From NCBI GenBank assembly GCA_035634255.1, contig DASQDI010000034.1, positions 62,001-126,000 on the forward strand: a DNA stretch of 64,000 nucleotides. Direction: 5' to 3'. A program made the translations under genes and the position numbers. The notes beneath the pieces were generated by a model. That model was not told the DNA's origin. It saw only the letters and a program-made list of their open reading frames with translations, and ran no database searches. Below are positions 1-9,363 of the stretch, in pieces (within the stretch, counting starts at the first letter, position 1; every line of letters starts with the position of its first letter). This stretch comes from DATLMR01 sp035634255 (GTDB lineage Bacteria > Acidobacteriota > Blastocatellia > UBA7656).

Positions 1-458
1 GAGCCGTGACCCGCGTAATACAGTACGCATATGTCGCCCGGCTCGGCCTGCCGGATCAGGTGATCTTCTATGGCCTGCAAAATAGCATCGCGCTTCGCTT
101 CACCGTCCTTGAGGACTTTCACCTCAGTGAATGCGAATTTATTAATCAGCAGCGCTCGCATTGCTTCGACATCGTTCACCGGCCCATAGAGGTTAGTGAA
201 CGCGCCGCGCATGGAGCCGCTCTTCTGGGCCGCCGCCGGCCGGCGAGTCGGCCTGCCCGCGCTCGCGCCAGGACGATCAATCTTTTCTTTCGCCTGCTCG
301 GTCTGGTAGGTGTTGATGCCGATGAGCAGGGCGCGGCGCACAGGTTCTTTAACCGGCCGACCAGCACTGGATCGAGCCACGGTCGGGAAAGGCGCCTGCG
401 CAAAAATCAGCGCAAGGGATACGGCAACCGATGTGAGGGTTCTATTAGAGCGGCGCAT
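1..458 (-). CDS. Caspase-fold (peptidase C14) protein, partial at window edge
   Basis: The 3' part lies outside the window; 152 codons are visible. The N-terminus has a likely signal peptide (hydrophobic SVAVSLALIFAQAPF), so the product is probably exported. A caspase p20 start follows (RRALLIGINTYQ), then a low-complexity Pro/Arg/Ala insertion and LYGPVNDVEAMRALLI. The last visible residues, ICVLYYAGHGS, carry the family's catalytic-histidine motif; the catalytic cysteine would lie beyond the edge. Start ATG at 458 follows GGGAGGTAACGC, a good ribosome-binding site. It is 70 bp downstream of the third TPR-CHAT gene on the same strand and is likely co-transcribed. CHAT and C14 are both caspase-clan (CD) folds, so the cluster pairs two kinds of related protease. 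Identity as a caspase-fold protein is well supported; activity is not shown. Confidence 0.85.
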   Translation of the reverse strand, partial: MRRSNRTLTSVAVSLALIFAQAPFPTVARSSAGRPVKEPVRRALLIGINTYQTEQAKEKIDRPGASAGRPTRRPAAAQKSGSMRGAFTNLYGPVNDVEAMRALLINKFAFTEVKVLKDGEAKRDAILQAIEDHLIRQAEPGDICVLYYAGHG

Positions 459-528
459 GATGCGTTACCTCCCAAAATTTTCCAATCGATAGATTTGAAG
501 GCGGCGCGACATTTCCTCTTCGGGCCGC

Positions 529-3500
529 TTACCTCCAATTGCCGGTCAGAACGAAAGGCGACCAGTAATAGGGGTGGGTAAACGGCGCGCCCTTGTCCTG
601 CGTGAACGGCGGCGATTGATCAGCGCCGGGGCCGGTAACCGCCGGCCCGCGCCAGAGCGGAGTCTCACCTGCTCTGTACCTGCCGTTTATCAGAGAAAGC
701 TGCGCCTTTCGCAGGGCTTCGCCTTTGCCGACTCGCGGGGCGGCTTCGAGCTGCCCATAAAATTCGCTCATTAAAACCCGCGTCGAAGCGTCGGCCACCG
801 ACCACAAGGTTGCCAGGACCGATTTCGCACCCTGTTTTTGAGCTATCGCGCCGAAGCTTTCGATCTCCGCGCCGCTCGATTTTTCACCGGCGCTCATCGC
901 AGTGTTACAGGCCGAAAGCGTCAGCAGTTCCACCTCGCTGAATTTATCGCCGATCTCGTCGCGCACCGCCGCCAGCGATAATCTCCGCTCCTCCTCCTTG
1001 CCGCCGCCGAGCAGCAGGTACGAACTCGCTTCGTTTCCGGCGTTGAGGCTGAAATGGCTGGCGACGTGAACGATGCTGTAGCGCCCGAGGTGGAGCTTGA
1101 ACGCCCGCAAGGTAAATTCTTCGTCGGGCAAATTCACGCCCCTGATGATGCCGCTCTTCCCTTCCGTCAGTTCCGCGCAGAAGGCTCTTTTCTGCGGGTC
1201 GTCGACGACGCTGCATAATTCCACAGGGACCGAGGGGAGCGCGGAAAAACCGCCGAAGGGTTTCGACACGCCGACGCCGAGCGCCGTCCAGTCGCCCCGC
1301 CCACCCGGCGCGTCTTTCAGCTTGTCGAGGCTCGCCAGAGTGATGACGGAGTTGGAATACTTCTCAGCCAGATACCTCTTGCCGTCCCACAGCGCGGCGA
1401 GGGGCGCGTAACGCAGCGTGCCGTCCAGGCTCCAGACTATCGTGTCAGCTTTCACGCCTTCCAAATCTTTTTGCAAAGCGGGAGGGAGCAACTTGTCGTA
1501 AAGCTTTTTGCCCGCCGGTCGCGGGTCGAGGCTCGGGTCTTGCGCGGCGGCGCGAAATTCGGCGACCAGTTTGTTCAACTCCTCCGCTTTGATGTCAACG
1601 GTGTGCGCGCGATTGACTTTCGCGGTAGTGACGATGATGTTCAAGCGGTCTTCGCCAGCGATGGTGGAAAGGATGACCGTTCTCGGCTGCTTGAGGCCTG
1701 AGAGCAACGCCTGCGTGCCCGATATTTGGGCCACGCGCACGTCCTCCTGCCTCTTTTCCTTGTTGAAGTATTGGCCGCTCAGTTCTTCGAAGAATCTGTT
1801 GAAGACTTTCCTCGCGTCCGTAAGCTTATTGCCGAGGTCGTCGAGGCGGGCTTGTTGCGGGAACTTCCCGACCTCATATTGCCTGCTCGCTTTCTCCAGC
1901 TCATCGTGTTCTTTGCCGACGAGGGTGATGCGGTCGGCGATCTGTTGGTAGCGTTGGTAGGCTTCGCGCTCGGGGTCGTTGAGCGGGATTTTGTCCAGCA
2001 GTTCTTTCGCGACTTTATCGCCGCGGCGCAGGTACTCGAAAAGCTCGTCTCCTTTGAGCAGGGCCAGAACCTGCTCGGCTTCGGCGATGCGCCCTTCGGC
2101 GATCAACCAGTCGGCCAGCCGCCGGTAATGCTTCTCTTTTTTTTCCAGGAAGCCCTTCCGAGAAATAGCGTCTAGGTTCTGTAATCTCTGGCGCTCCGAT
2201 TGAATCTCATTAATGGCTCGCTTGCCGTAAAAGATCGCCAGCCGCCGGTTGCCGAGCGCGTCGTGGGTGCGTGCCAATTCAGTGAGCAGCGAGCTGTACT
2301 TCGGAGAGAATGCCTCTTTGCCGCCAATGCCCACGGATTGATAAAGGGCCAGGGCTTCGTTTTGATACTTTAAGGCTTCCTGCGCTTTGCCCGCCTCCAT
2401 CAGCGTCCACCCAACGTCAGTCAAATCATCGGCGGTATCTTCATTAACGTTTCCGGTGCGGCTGATTTCAAGCGCTTGTTTGTAGTACTCGGAAGCCTTA
2501 TCCCACTCTTCCAGCTTCGCCAAGGTGTATGCGACAGAGGCCGCGCTTAATCTAATAGTACGGGGCTCTTTCATGGAATGGGAAAGCGCCAGAACCTTTT
2601 CGTAATACTCAAGAGATTTTGGATAATCTTCCATCATCCGGTAATTGTAAGCAATGCTGTCCAATCTCACCTTTTCGATGAAAGTCTCATAACCTTCATC
2701 GAAGACCCCGAGCCCTCCGATATTGGCGTTCTTCTTCGCATTCTCCGCAAAATCGGGGGACTGCAAAATTGCCAGGCTTTGATCGACACGCTCCTTGAGC
2801 CTGACCTTGTCGTTCAGTACCCAATACATCGAAGCCATAATGTACAAGGTAGAGGATTGACCGAATTTATCATCCATCTCGCGATTGATTTCCAAAGCTC
2901 TTTCCAGGTTCTTTAACGCCGCTTCATATTCGTAATTTCGCGACTGGACCATGGCGATGGAGGTCAAAGCGGTCGCCACGTTTCTTTTTTCATTTTCGAA
3001 TGCGCCGTAGATTTTCAGCGATTCGGTGAAAGATTCCAGGGCCTTAGCACTATCTTTCGCCTCCCTGCTATATACCGTTCCTATTCTTTGTAGTGTTAAA
3101 GCTTCCCGGAGTTTGAATTCCGGGCCCTGAGTTTCCTGATACAAAGCGCGACGCCGTTCTAGTGATTCATTCAGGTATTTGAGGGCTTCTTCCGGCTGCC
3201 CGAAACTGTTATCAAGCGTCCCGCCAATGTCAGCCAGCGTGTCGGCCCTGAGGGTTTTAAGCGCGATGAGGGCTTGCTTTACGCCGGGAATGTTTAGGTC
3301 GGCGAATGCTTTATCCTCAAGGATTTCCCGGTAGACCGCGAGAGCCTGCTTCTGGTAATCAACATTTGCCCTCAATTCGCCGAGGTTATTATGCGTCTGA
3401 GCAATACCGCCCAGTGATATAGCTTCGCCGTTCTTCGCCTGAAGTTCTAAGAGCTTCAGTAAGTTGAGTAATTGCCGGGAGACCTCGCCTGTCCGACCTA

Positions 3501-4314
3501 TTTTTTCGACGAGGGCCGTGTCCTTCAGCTTTGCGTTCAGGGCGCGAAACCTTGTTAAGGATTCGTTTAATTTCTCCCTTGCCGCGAGGGAATCCGATTT
3601 TGATCTGACGCTTAGTTTTTGCCCTTCCCCCAATACCTGAATCGCCTTCTTTAATTCCTGAGACGGCTCGGTGAAAAGAAGGGCGTCGTATTTATTGACT
3701 TTGACTTGTCTGACTTTTTGCGTCGTCAACTCTACCAGACCGCCCTCTCCTAACTCCCGCCAGCCCGCCGATGCTCCTTCAAGTTTCGCTATAGCTGTGT
3801 CTGATTCCCCCGCCTTATGACTCGCGGCCATCCCTTCGACGAACAATCGTTCGACCTCGACCCGCCTCCTGTCTTTCGCGGTCGCCGTCCGCGAGGCTTC
3901 GCGCCGGATTGTGTAACCGCCCCTTTCCGCCTTCGCATCAAGGCCGCTTACTTCCAGCATGAAACTGCCAGCCTTCTCCGCCACAAACGAAATGGTTTCC
4001 GGCCCCTGCTTTCCGTTAGGGCTGTCCATCTCGCCCAGGACGTTGCCGCTCGCGTCCAGCAGCCTGAGCGTAACATCGACGCCTTTCTGCTCGGCCCGCG
4101 CCTGAAAAAACTCTCCGGCTTTCAAAGCTAATGCGTAACGGTGCGTCTCCGTGCCGGTCATCTCACGTTCAAGGGTTTGACTCGGAGGCAATTCCCGAAC
4201 GCGGCCCCCGCTCGACGCCTGCCCGAAAGCGACACCAAATGACAGAGTCAGCGATATGAGCAGGGGCAGGATTCGCCGCGTGTGTGGTCTAAGGTTCGTC
4301 GTCATCTTTTTCAC
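529..4314 (-). CDS. Exported TPR-CHAT protease 1 (1261 aa)
   Basis: Secreted or periplasmic caspase-like (CHAT) peptidase with protein-interaction repeats. A signal peptide (about residues 1-31, ending SFGVAFGQ) precedes a small beta domain (about 40-140) that resembles the PPC fold, including FFQARAEQKGVDVTLRLLD. Helical and TPR repeats follow to about 730. The C-terminal CHAT domain starts near 960 and has the expected dyad: His1087 in VHVASHFSLN and Cys1136 in LTLSACNTAM. It ends in the CHAT-typical HPYYWSPFVLTGNWR. The GTG start at 4314 has GGAG eight bases upstream; an in-frame ATG at 4305 is an alternative. It begins 19 bp after the stop of TPR-CHAT 2, consistent with one transcript. 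Substrate unknown. TPR-CHAT proteins elsewhere (for example the Craspase protease) are activated by partner binding, which is only an analogy here. Confidence 0.9.
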   Translation of the reverse strand: MKKMTTNLRPHTRRILPLLISLTLSFGVAFGQASSGGRVRELPPSQTLEREMTGTETHRYALALKAGEFFQARAEQKGVDVTLRLLDASGNVLGEMDSPNGKQGPETISFVAEKAGSFMLEVSGLDAKAERGGYTIRREASRTATAKDRRRVEVERLFVEGMAASHKAGESDTAIAKLEGASAGWRELGEGGLVELTTQKVRQVKVNKYDALLFTEPSQELKKAIQVLGEGQKLSVRSKSDSLAAREKLNESLTRFRALNAKLKDTALVEKIGRTGEVSRQLLNLLKLLELQAKNGEAISLGGIAQTHNNLGELRANVDYQKQALAVYREILEDKAFADLNIPGVKQALIALKTLRADTLADIGGTLDNSFGQPEEALKYLNESLERRRALYQETQGPEFKLREALTLQRIGTVYSREAKDSAKALESFTESLKIYGAFENEKRNVATALTSIAMVQSRNYEYEAALKNLERALEINREMDDKFGQSSTLYIMASMYWVLNDKVRLKERVDQSLAILQSPDFAENAKKNANIGGLGVFDEGYETFIEKVRLDSIAYNYRMMEDYPKSLEYYEKVLALSHSMKEPRTIRLSAASVAYTLAKLEEWDKASEYYKQALEISRTGNVNEDTADDLTDVGWTLMEAGKAQEALKYQNEALALYQSVGIGGKEAFSPKYSSLLTELARTHDALGNRRLAIFYGKRAINEIQSERQRLQNLDAISRKGFLEKKEKHYRRLADWLIAEGRIAEAEQVLALLKGDELFEYLRRGDKVAKELLDKIPLNDPEREAYQRYQQIADRITLVGKEHDELEKASRQYEVGKFPQQARLDDLGNKLTDARKVFNRFFEELSGQYFNKEKRQEDVRVAQISGTQALLSGLKQPRTVILSTIAGEDRLNIIVTTAKVNRAHTVDIKAEELNKLVAEFRAAAQDPSLDPRPAGKKLYDKLLPPALQKDLEGVKADTIVWSLDGTLRYAPLAALWDGKRYLAEKYSNSVITLASLDKLKDAPGGRGDWTALGVGVSKPFGGFSALPSVPVELCSVVDDPQKRAFCAELTEGKSGIIRGVNLPDEEFTLRAFKLHLGRYSIVHVASHFSLNAGNEASSYLLLGGGKEEERRLSLAAVRDEIGDKFSEVELLTLSACNTAMSAGEKSSGAEIESFGAIAQKQGAKSVLATLWSVADASTRVLMSEFYGQLEAAPRVGKGEALRKAQLSLINGRYRAGETPLWRGPAVTGPGADQSPPFTQDKGAPFTHPYYWSPFVLTGNWR

Positions 4315-4333
4315 GTCTCTTTCTCCGGCCGCA

Positions 4334-7300
4334 TCATCGCCAGTTGCCGATCAGGATAAACGAGGCCCAGTAGTGCGGGTGGGCGAAAGGGTTTTTGGCG
4401 TCTTTCACGAAGTACGGCAGCCCGATTTTCCGCCCGCTCGATTGCGGGCCTCTCAAGCTGGGATCGTTCCCGTTACTCTTCGCCTCTTTGCCGAGTAAAG
4501 AGAACTGCGCCCGGCGGAACGCCTCGCCTTTCGACATCGCGGGGTTATCCGCCCGCAGCTTGTAGAAGAGGACCATCAATTCCGGCGTTGCCGCGTCCGA
4601 CACCTTCCACAGGCTCGCGATTACGGATTTCGCGCCAAGCTCCTGCGCGAGGAAGGCGAAGCCTTCGGCCTCTTCGCCGCTCCCGCCGCCCGTCGCCGTA
4701 TCGCAGGCAGAAAGCGTCAACAGGTCCACCGCGCCGAACAGGTTGTCTTTATCCTGAAGCTCATCAAACGTCAGCTTCCCGTCGCCGGTCAGCAGGAATG
4801 AAGCCCTCCGGTCAACCGGGTTGAAGACGTAATGGCTGGCTATGTGAATGACCTGATGCGAGCCTTCGCGCCACAGGCGCAACGCCGCTTCCTTCGTGAA
4901 GTCCGTGTCGAGCCTTCGCGTGCCTTCCAGAATGCCGGTCTCTCCATCCTGCTCGCGCACGATGTCACGTATCTCGCGCTTTGCCCCCTGCAATGCGCCG
5001 AAGCTCCGATTATCAACCGTCTTCGCCTCCGAAACGCCTAGACCGAGCGCCTTCCATTTAGCCGAGTCTTTGTCAGTCAGCCTTCGGCTCTTACCGGTGA
5101 AAACGACGTGGCGGTATTTCTCGACCAGATAAGCTTTGCCGTCATGCAAAGCTGCCATCGGAACGTATCGCAGGACGTCATCCAGGGACCACATCAGAGT
5201 CCTGTCCGCGTACCTGCCGAAATAGGTTTCCAGATCGGCTTCGAGCGTCCTATTCTGTCTGGCGGAAGTCTGGCGAAACAGTCTGTCGTAAAGCTTTTGC
5301 GCCAGGGGCCGCGGGTCGTACCTGTCAGAGCTTAAAGCCGCGCGAAACTCGGAGACGGTCCCTTCCAGCCCCGCCACATCAATTGGGTATGCCTTGCGGC
5401 CTTCGGGCGTGACGAGAATTATCCAGCCGAATTTCGATTTCGCTTTGCCCGCCTGACCGCTCTCATTCTTCGTCTTTTCCGTGCCGATCACGGTGTAGAG
5501 CGCGGCCACGCCAGTCTTCAACTCACTCCTTAATTGCTTCATCTCGGTCTGCAGGGCTCTCGCAATATTGATCTCTTCTATTTTTACCTCGACGTCGCTT
5601 GCCGAGTTGCCGAGCGCTTCGAGCGATAACCGGAAAGCCCTGTTCGCCGCTTCAATCTCTTTTATAAGCTGGTCGAATTGCGTTCTTTTATCGCCGGGTA
5701 GAGCGCCGTTTTCTTCCTTCTCTCTTTCCAATTCGATTTGCTGACTTGCCAATGCCGCGAGTTTCTCGACGTGTGCGATCACGCTGGCTTCCGCATTGTT
5801 GTAAGGTATGATGTCGGGAGTGCCGCCGGAATTGTCGCTGGCTCGAGTCACCTGAAGTTGTCTGAACTCAGCTTCTTTGAGCAGGTCGAGCACGGCCTGA
5901 GCTTCGGGCAAACGCCCCCGCCCGATCAGCAGGTTGGCCAGCTCGCGGTAGGCGTCGGTGACTTTCTCCCGATAAACCTCCTGTGTCTCGCGCTTCAGGG
6001 TGCGGATCGAGCCGCGCAACTGCTGATACTTGTTGACCGACTGCTTGCCGTAGAAGATCGCCAGACTCTCGTTGCCGCGCGCCCTCCACGCCGACATCAG
6101 ACCTTGGAGGGCTTTCGCCTCGATGTCCTTATCGGCAATGGCGCGGGCAACGATCATGGCTTGTTGGTACGCTTCGGCTGCTTTATCGAACTCCCTGTTT
6201 TTCTCATGCAGTTTCCCCAGCGCAAGGTGAACAGCATCTTCAAAATATCTGTTCTGATATTTTTTCGAGTAATCCAGGACTTCGTTCAGGACCGGCCATG
6301 CTTTCGCAGTTTCATTCAATTCGATATAAACTTTTCCGATACCAAGCAAAGCATCTGCCTCATTACGTTTGCTCTCGGTCTCACGACTCAACCTCAAGGC
6401 TTGCTCGTTATGGATAAGGGCCTGCTTGAAGTGCTCAGGGTTTTTATTCTGTTCGCCCATTCTGCGATAGATGGCTCCGATCCCGTTAAGCTGATAAATC
6501 TCGCCTAACTTATCGCCGATCTCCCTGCTAACTTTTAGCGACCTCTCGCGGTGCTCCAACGCCGTTTGAGTTTCGCCCAGCTCCAGATAATCGACGGCGA
6601 TGTTGCCAAGAATGGTTGCTTCGTTGGCCTTTTCGCCGGTGCCCCTGGCTATGGACAACGCCTGCTCAAAATAATCAATCGACTTGCCTCTTTCACCTGT
6701 GCTTGAAGATAAATTTGCGAGATTATTGAGGGAGAGTAATTCACCGTTTTTGTTCCCGGTTTCGCGGGAGATTGCCAGGGCGCGGTTGATGTAATTCAAT
6801 GCCTTTTCGTTCTCGCTCAACACCGTATAGGCGCGCCCGATGTTATTCAGACAGGTCGCGATGGCTTCCTTATCACCTATTTTTTCGGCGATCTCTAATC
6901 CCTGATTCGTGTACTTGATACTTTCCCGCTCATCTCCCAAATCGGAATAAACCTGGCCGATATTATTGGGGATCGTTGATTCGGACGGCATGGCCCCCGT
7001 CTTGCGGATTAATTCCAACGCCCTGTTAAGATTTTGCAAAGCCTTCCGCGGCTCGCCGAAAGCCTGATAGACGAGTGCGATGTTGTTAAGCGCGGTGGCT
7101 TCCATGCCCTCACGCTTCGTAGCTATCGCCAATTTCAATGCCTGGTCGTAATACTCAAGGGCTTTACGGATGTTGCCGGTTTCTTTATAACGAACGCCGA
7201 GGTTATTGAGTAGACTCGCTTCGACAGTTCGGTTTCGCGCTAAATCTTTTATTCTTTGCGGGGCCTGGCGGTACAGCTCTAAAGCCTTATTGAGTAACTC

Positions 7301-9346
7301 AATCGCCCTCTCGTTCTCTCCGAGGAATGCGTAGACACCGGCAATGTTCGAATAAGTCATGGCACGGCTGTCAACATAAGTGAGGTCTTTTATTCCTTGT
7401 TGTATCGCCAGAGCTTGATTGTAATATTCGAGCGCTTTTTTCGGCTCGCCTGAAAACAGGTGCGATTGACCGATGTTATTGAGTATTGACGCTTCAAAAT
7501 TCTTCTCCAGATCGCCCCTGTCGGGGATAAGGCGCACCCCTTCTAATGCTTTTGTAAAAGGCTCCAGGGCTTTCTTCTTATCTCCCGTATACGAGTAGAT
7601 CAGCCCGATGGAATTGAGCGTTAAGATGATTCGGAATTTATCATTCAACTCCTGAGAGATTACCAGCCCGCGATTATAATTCTCTAAGGCTTTATCCCAC
7701 TCGTACCTGTACTGATGAATTTGAGCGATTGAATGGATCGAATCCATAACCCTCTTTTTCGAATTGTCATCGCCTTTCTTCTCAAACTCCCCAAGCACCT
7801 GGTAGTAATATCGCAGAGCTTTTTCGGCATTTCCCAGATTGAAATATACTCTGCCGAGCGTTTGTAAGGTCAACGCCTTTAAGATTCTCATCTGGTCTTT
7901 AACGCTGTTGGTTAAATTTCCTGCCCACCTCTCCGGCGCGGTCTCGTCAGTCGCCAAAGCCATTTCCGCGTATTTTATGGCTTCTTTATAATCGGGAATG
8001 TTTTCGTAATAAGATGCTATCATTCCTGTCAGAATGATTTCCCATAGTCTGATTTTAAACTCCTGATGATATGCCAGAGCCTTTTTAGAAAACTCGATGG
8101 CTTCAGCAAATTTCCCCTCACTATAATGAAAGTTGGACAAGGCAGAATAAGTATCGCTTTCATGTATTCTATTTTTCTGGGATTGGAATAATTTTAAGGC
8201 CTCATTCAGGTTTTCTAACCCCTTCTGCTTTTCCCCCTGTAAAGTTTGAATCGGGCCTATCTTCAAAAGGGCTATGGCTATCCCGCCATTGTTTTTCATC
8301 TCTCTCCACAAGGCCAACGCCTGATCGTACTTCTCCAACGCCTTCGGCTTCTCGTTCTGCGCGTCGAGGGCCGCGCCGAGCACATATAGACAAGCGGCTT
8401 CGAAATTTTCGTTCTTTTCTTTTTGAGCAAGCGCCAGACTTTTTTGGTAATACTCATTCGCCTTCGGGTAATACTTCAACCCTGCATAGTCGTTTCCGAG
8501 AGACATTAAACTGTTCATTACCCCGACATTGTTTTTTGCTTTTTGAAAAATCTGTAAGGCCTGGCTGTGATACTCAGTTGCCTGCTTGTATTCGCCAAAG
8601 CCGCTCATCATCGAGCCGATTGTGTTGAGAGTCGCGGCCTCCAGCGGCCTGTCGCCGGACGCTTTGACTATCTCCAAAGCGCGGTTGATGTAATCAATCG
8701 CTTTGTTATTTTCCAGCAAAACGTTATGCGCGGTGGCTAAGCGGTCCAGGGTGCGGCCCCCCCAGTACCTGTCCCCGATTCTCTGCCACAGAGCTAGCGC
8801 CTGTTCGCGTTTGGCAATAGCCTCGCGGATATTTACAGCGGTATTTTCTTTCTGCAAAGTGGCGGCTTCCGACAAGAGTCTCAACGCTTCGATTCGCGTC
8901 TTGTCTTTTTCCGTAAGCGCGTCCGCCGACCGCGCTGAGAAACGGTAACTGCCGCCCCCGAATTGGTTTTCTGAAGGGTCGATACGCAGAAGGTATTCGC
9001 CGGTTTCTTCCGCGACGAAAATGAGGGTTTCGCGGTCAAGGCCGCTGCCTAAATTCGCTGTCGCGACGCCTGTTTTATCACTCGCCTTAACAAGCTCGAC
9101 CTTCACGTCAAAGGTCTGCTCCGTAAGCTCGACGAACAAAACCTGACCCTGCCGCAAAGAGAATCTATACTGGTGCAGATCGCCCTTTTTAATTTTTCGC
9201 TCAAGCGATTTATCGAACGACAATCTGTATTCGCTTACCGAAGGCGTCTGCCCGAAGGCAGAGGCATTCAAAGTCAGAGCCGCTAAGAATATGACGACCG
9301 GCATCCGCCAGGCGCGTGACCTCGTCTTCAATCTCATGTTATTCAT
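4334..9346 (-). CDS. Exported TPR-CHAT protease 2 (1670 aa)
   Basis: The longest of the three CHAT proteases. It has a signal peptide (about residues 1-33, AALTLNASAFGQ), a PPC-like beta domain (about 40-140), and roughly 25 tandem TPRs of about 40 residues with the ALEYYNQALAI type of signature. A helical linker and a C-terminal CHAT domain (about 1265-1670) follow. The catalytic pair is visible as His1505 in IHIASHYVF and Cys1548 in LTLSACDTATGG. The C-terminus HPHYWASFILIGNWR matches its two neighbours. I chose ATG 9346 because CCGGAGGCAACC precedes it; an upstream in-frame TTG at 9373 would overlap the previous gene and lacks a good site. With this start the gap to TPR-CHAT 3 is 17 bp. 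Tandem paralogy suggests old duplications that have diverged in TPR number. Confidence 0.9.
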   Translation of the reverse strand: MNNMRLKTRSRAWRMPVVIFLAALTLNASAFGQTPSVSEYRLSFDKSLERKIKKGDLHQYRFSLRQGQVLFVELTEQTFDVKVELVKASDKTGVATANLGSGLDRETLIFVAEETGEYLLRIDPSENQFGGGSYRFSARSADALTEKDKTRIEALRLLSEAATLQKENTAVNIREAIAKREQALALWQRIGDRYWGGRTLDRLATAHNVLLENNKAIDYINRALEIVKASGDRPLEAATLNTIGSMMSGFGEYKQATEYHSQALQIFQKAKNNVGVMNSLMSLGNDYAGLKYYPKANEYYQKSLALAQKEKNENFEAACLYVLGAALDAQNEKPKALEKYDQALALWREMKNNGGIAIALLKIGPIQTLQGEKQKGLENLNEALKLFQSQKNRIHESDTYSALSNFHYSEGKFAEAIEFSKKALAYHQEFKIRLWEIILTGMIASYYENIPDYKEAIKYAEMALATDETAPERWAGNLTNSVKDQMRILKALTLQTLGRVYFNLGNAEKALRYYYQVLGEFEKKGDDNSKKRVMDSIHSIAQIHQYRYEWDKALENYNRGLVISQELNDKFRIILTLNSIGLIYSYTGDKKKALEPFTKALEGVRLIPDRGDLEKNFEASILNNIGQSHLFSGEPKKALEYYNQALAIQQGIKDLTYVDSRAMTYSNIAGVYAFLGENERAIELLNKALELYRQAPQRIKDLARNRTVEASLLNNLGVRYKETGNIRKALEYYDQALKLAIATKREGMEATALNNIALVYQAFGEPRKALQNLNRALELIRKTGAMPSESTIPNNIGQVYSDLGDERESIKYTNQGLEIAEKIGDKEAIATCLNNIGRAYTVLSENEKALNYINRALAISRETGNKNGELLSLNNLANLSSSTGERGKSIDYFEQALSIARGTGEKANEATILGNIAVDYLELGETQTALEHRERSLKVSREIGDKLGEIYQLNGIGAIYRRMGEQNKNPEHFKQALIHNEQALRLSRETESKRNEADALLGIGKVYIELNETAKAWPVLNEVLDYSKKYQNRYFEDAVHLALGKLHEKNREFDKAAEAYQQAMIVARAIADKDIEAKALQGLMSAWRARGNESLAIFYGKQSVNKYQQLRGSIRTLKRETQEVYREKVTDAYRELANLLIGRGRLPEAQAVLDLLKEAEFRQLQVTRASDNSGGTPDIIPYNNAEASVIAHVEKLAALASQQIELEREKEENGALPGDKRTQFDQLIKEIEAANRAFRLSLEALGNSASDVEVKIEEINIARALQTEMKQLRSELKTGVAALYTVIGTEKTKNESGQAGKAKSKFGWIILVTPEGRKAYPIDVAGLEGTVSEFRAALSSDRYDPRPLAQKLYDRLFRQTSARQNRTLEADLETYFGRYADRTLMWSLDDVLRYVPMAALHDGKAYLVEKYRHVVFTGKSRRLTDKDSAKWKALGLGVSEAKTVDNRSFGALQGAKREIRDIVREQDGETGILEGTRRLDTDFTKEAALRLWREGSHQVIHIASHYVFNPVDRRASFLLTGDGKLTFDELQDKDNLFGAVDLLTLSACDTATGGGSGEEAEGFAFLAQELGAKSVIASLWKVSDAATPELMVLFYKLRADNPAMSKGEAFRRAQFSLLGKEAKSNGNDPSLRGPQSSGRKIGLPYFVKDAKNPFAHPHYWASFILIGNWR

Positions 9347-9363
9347 GGTTGCCTCCGGTAGAA

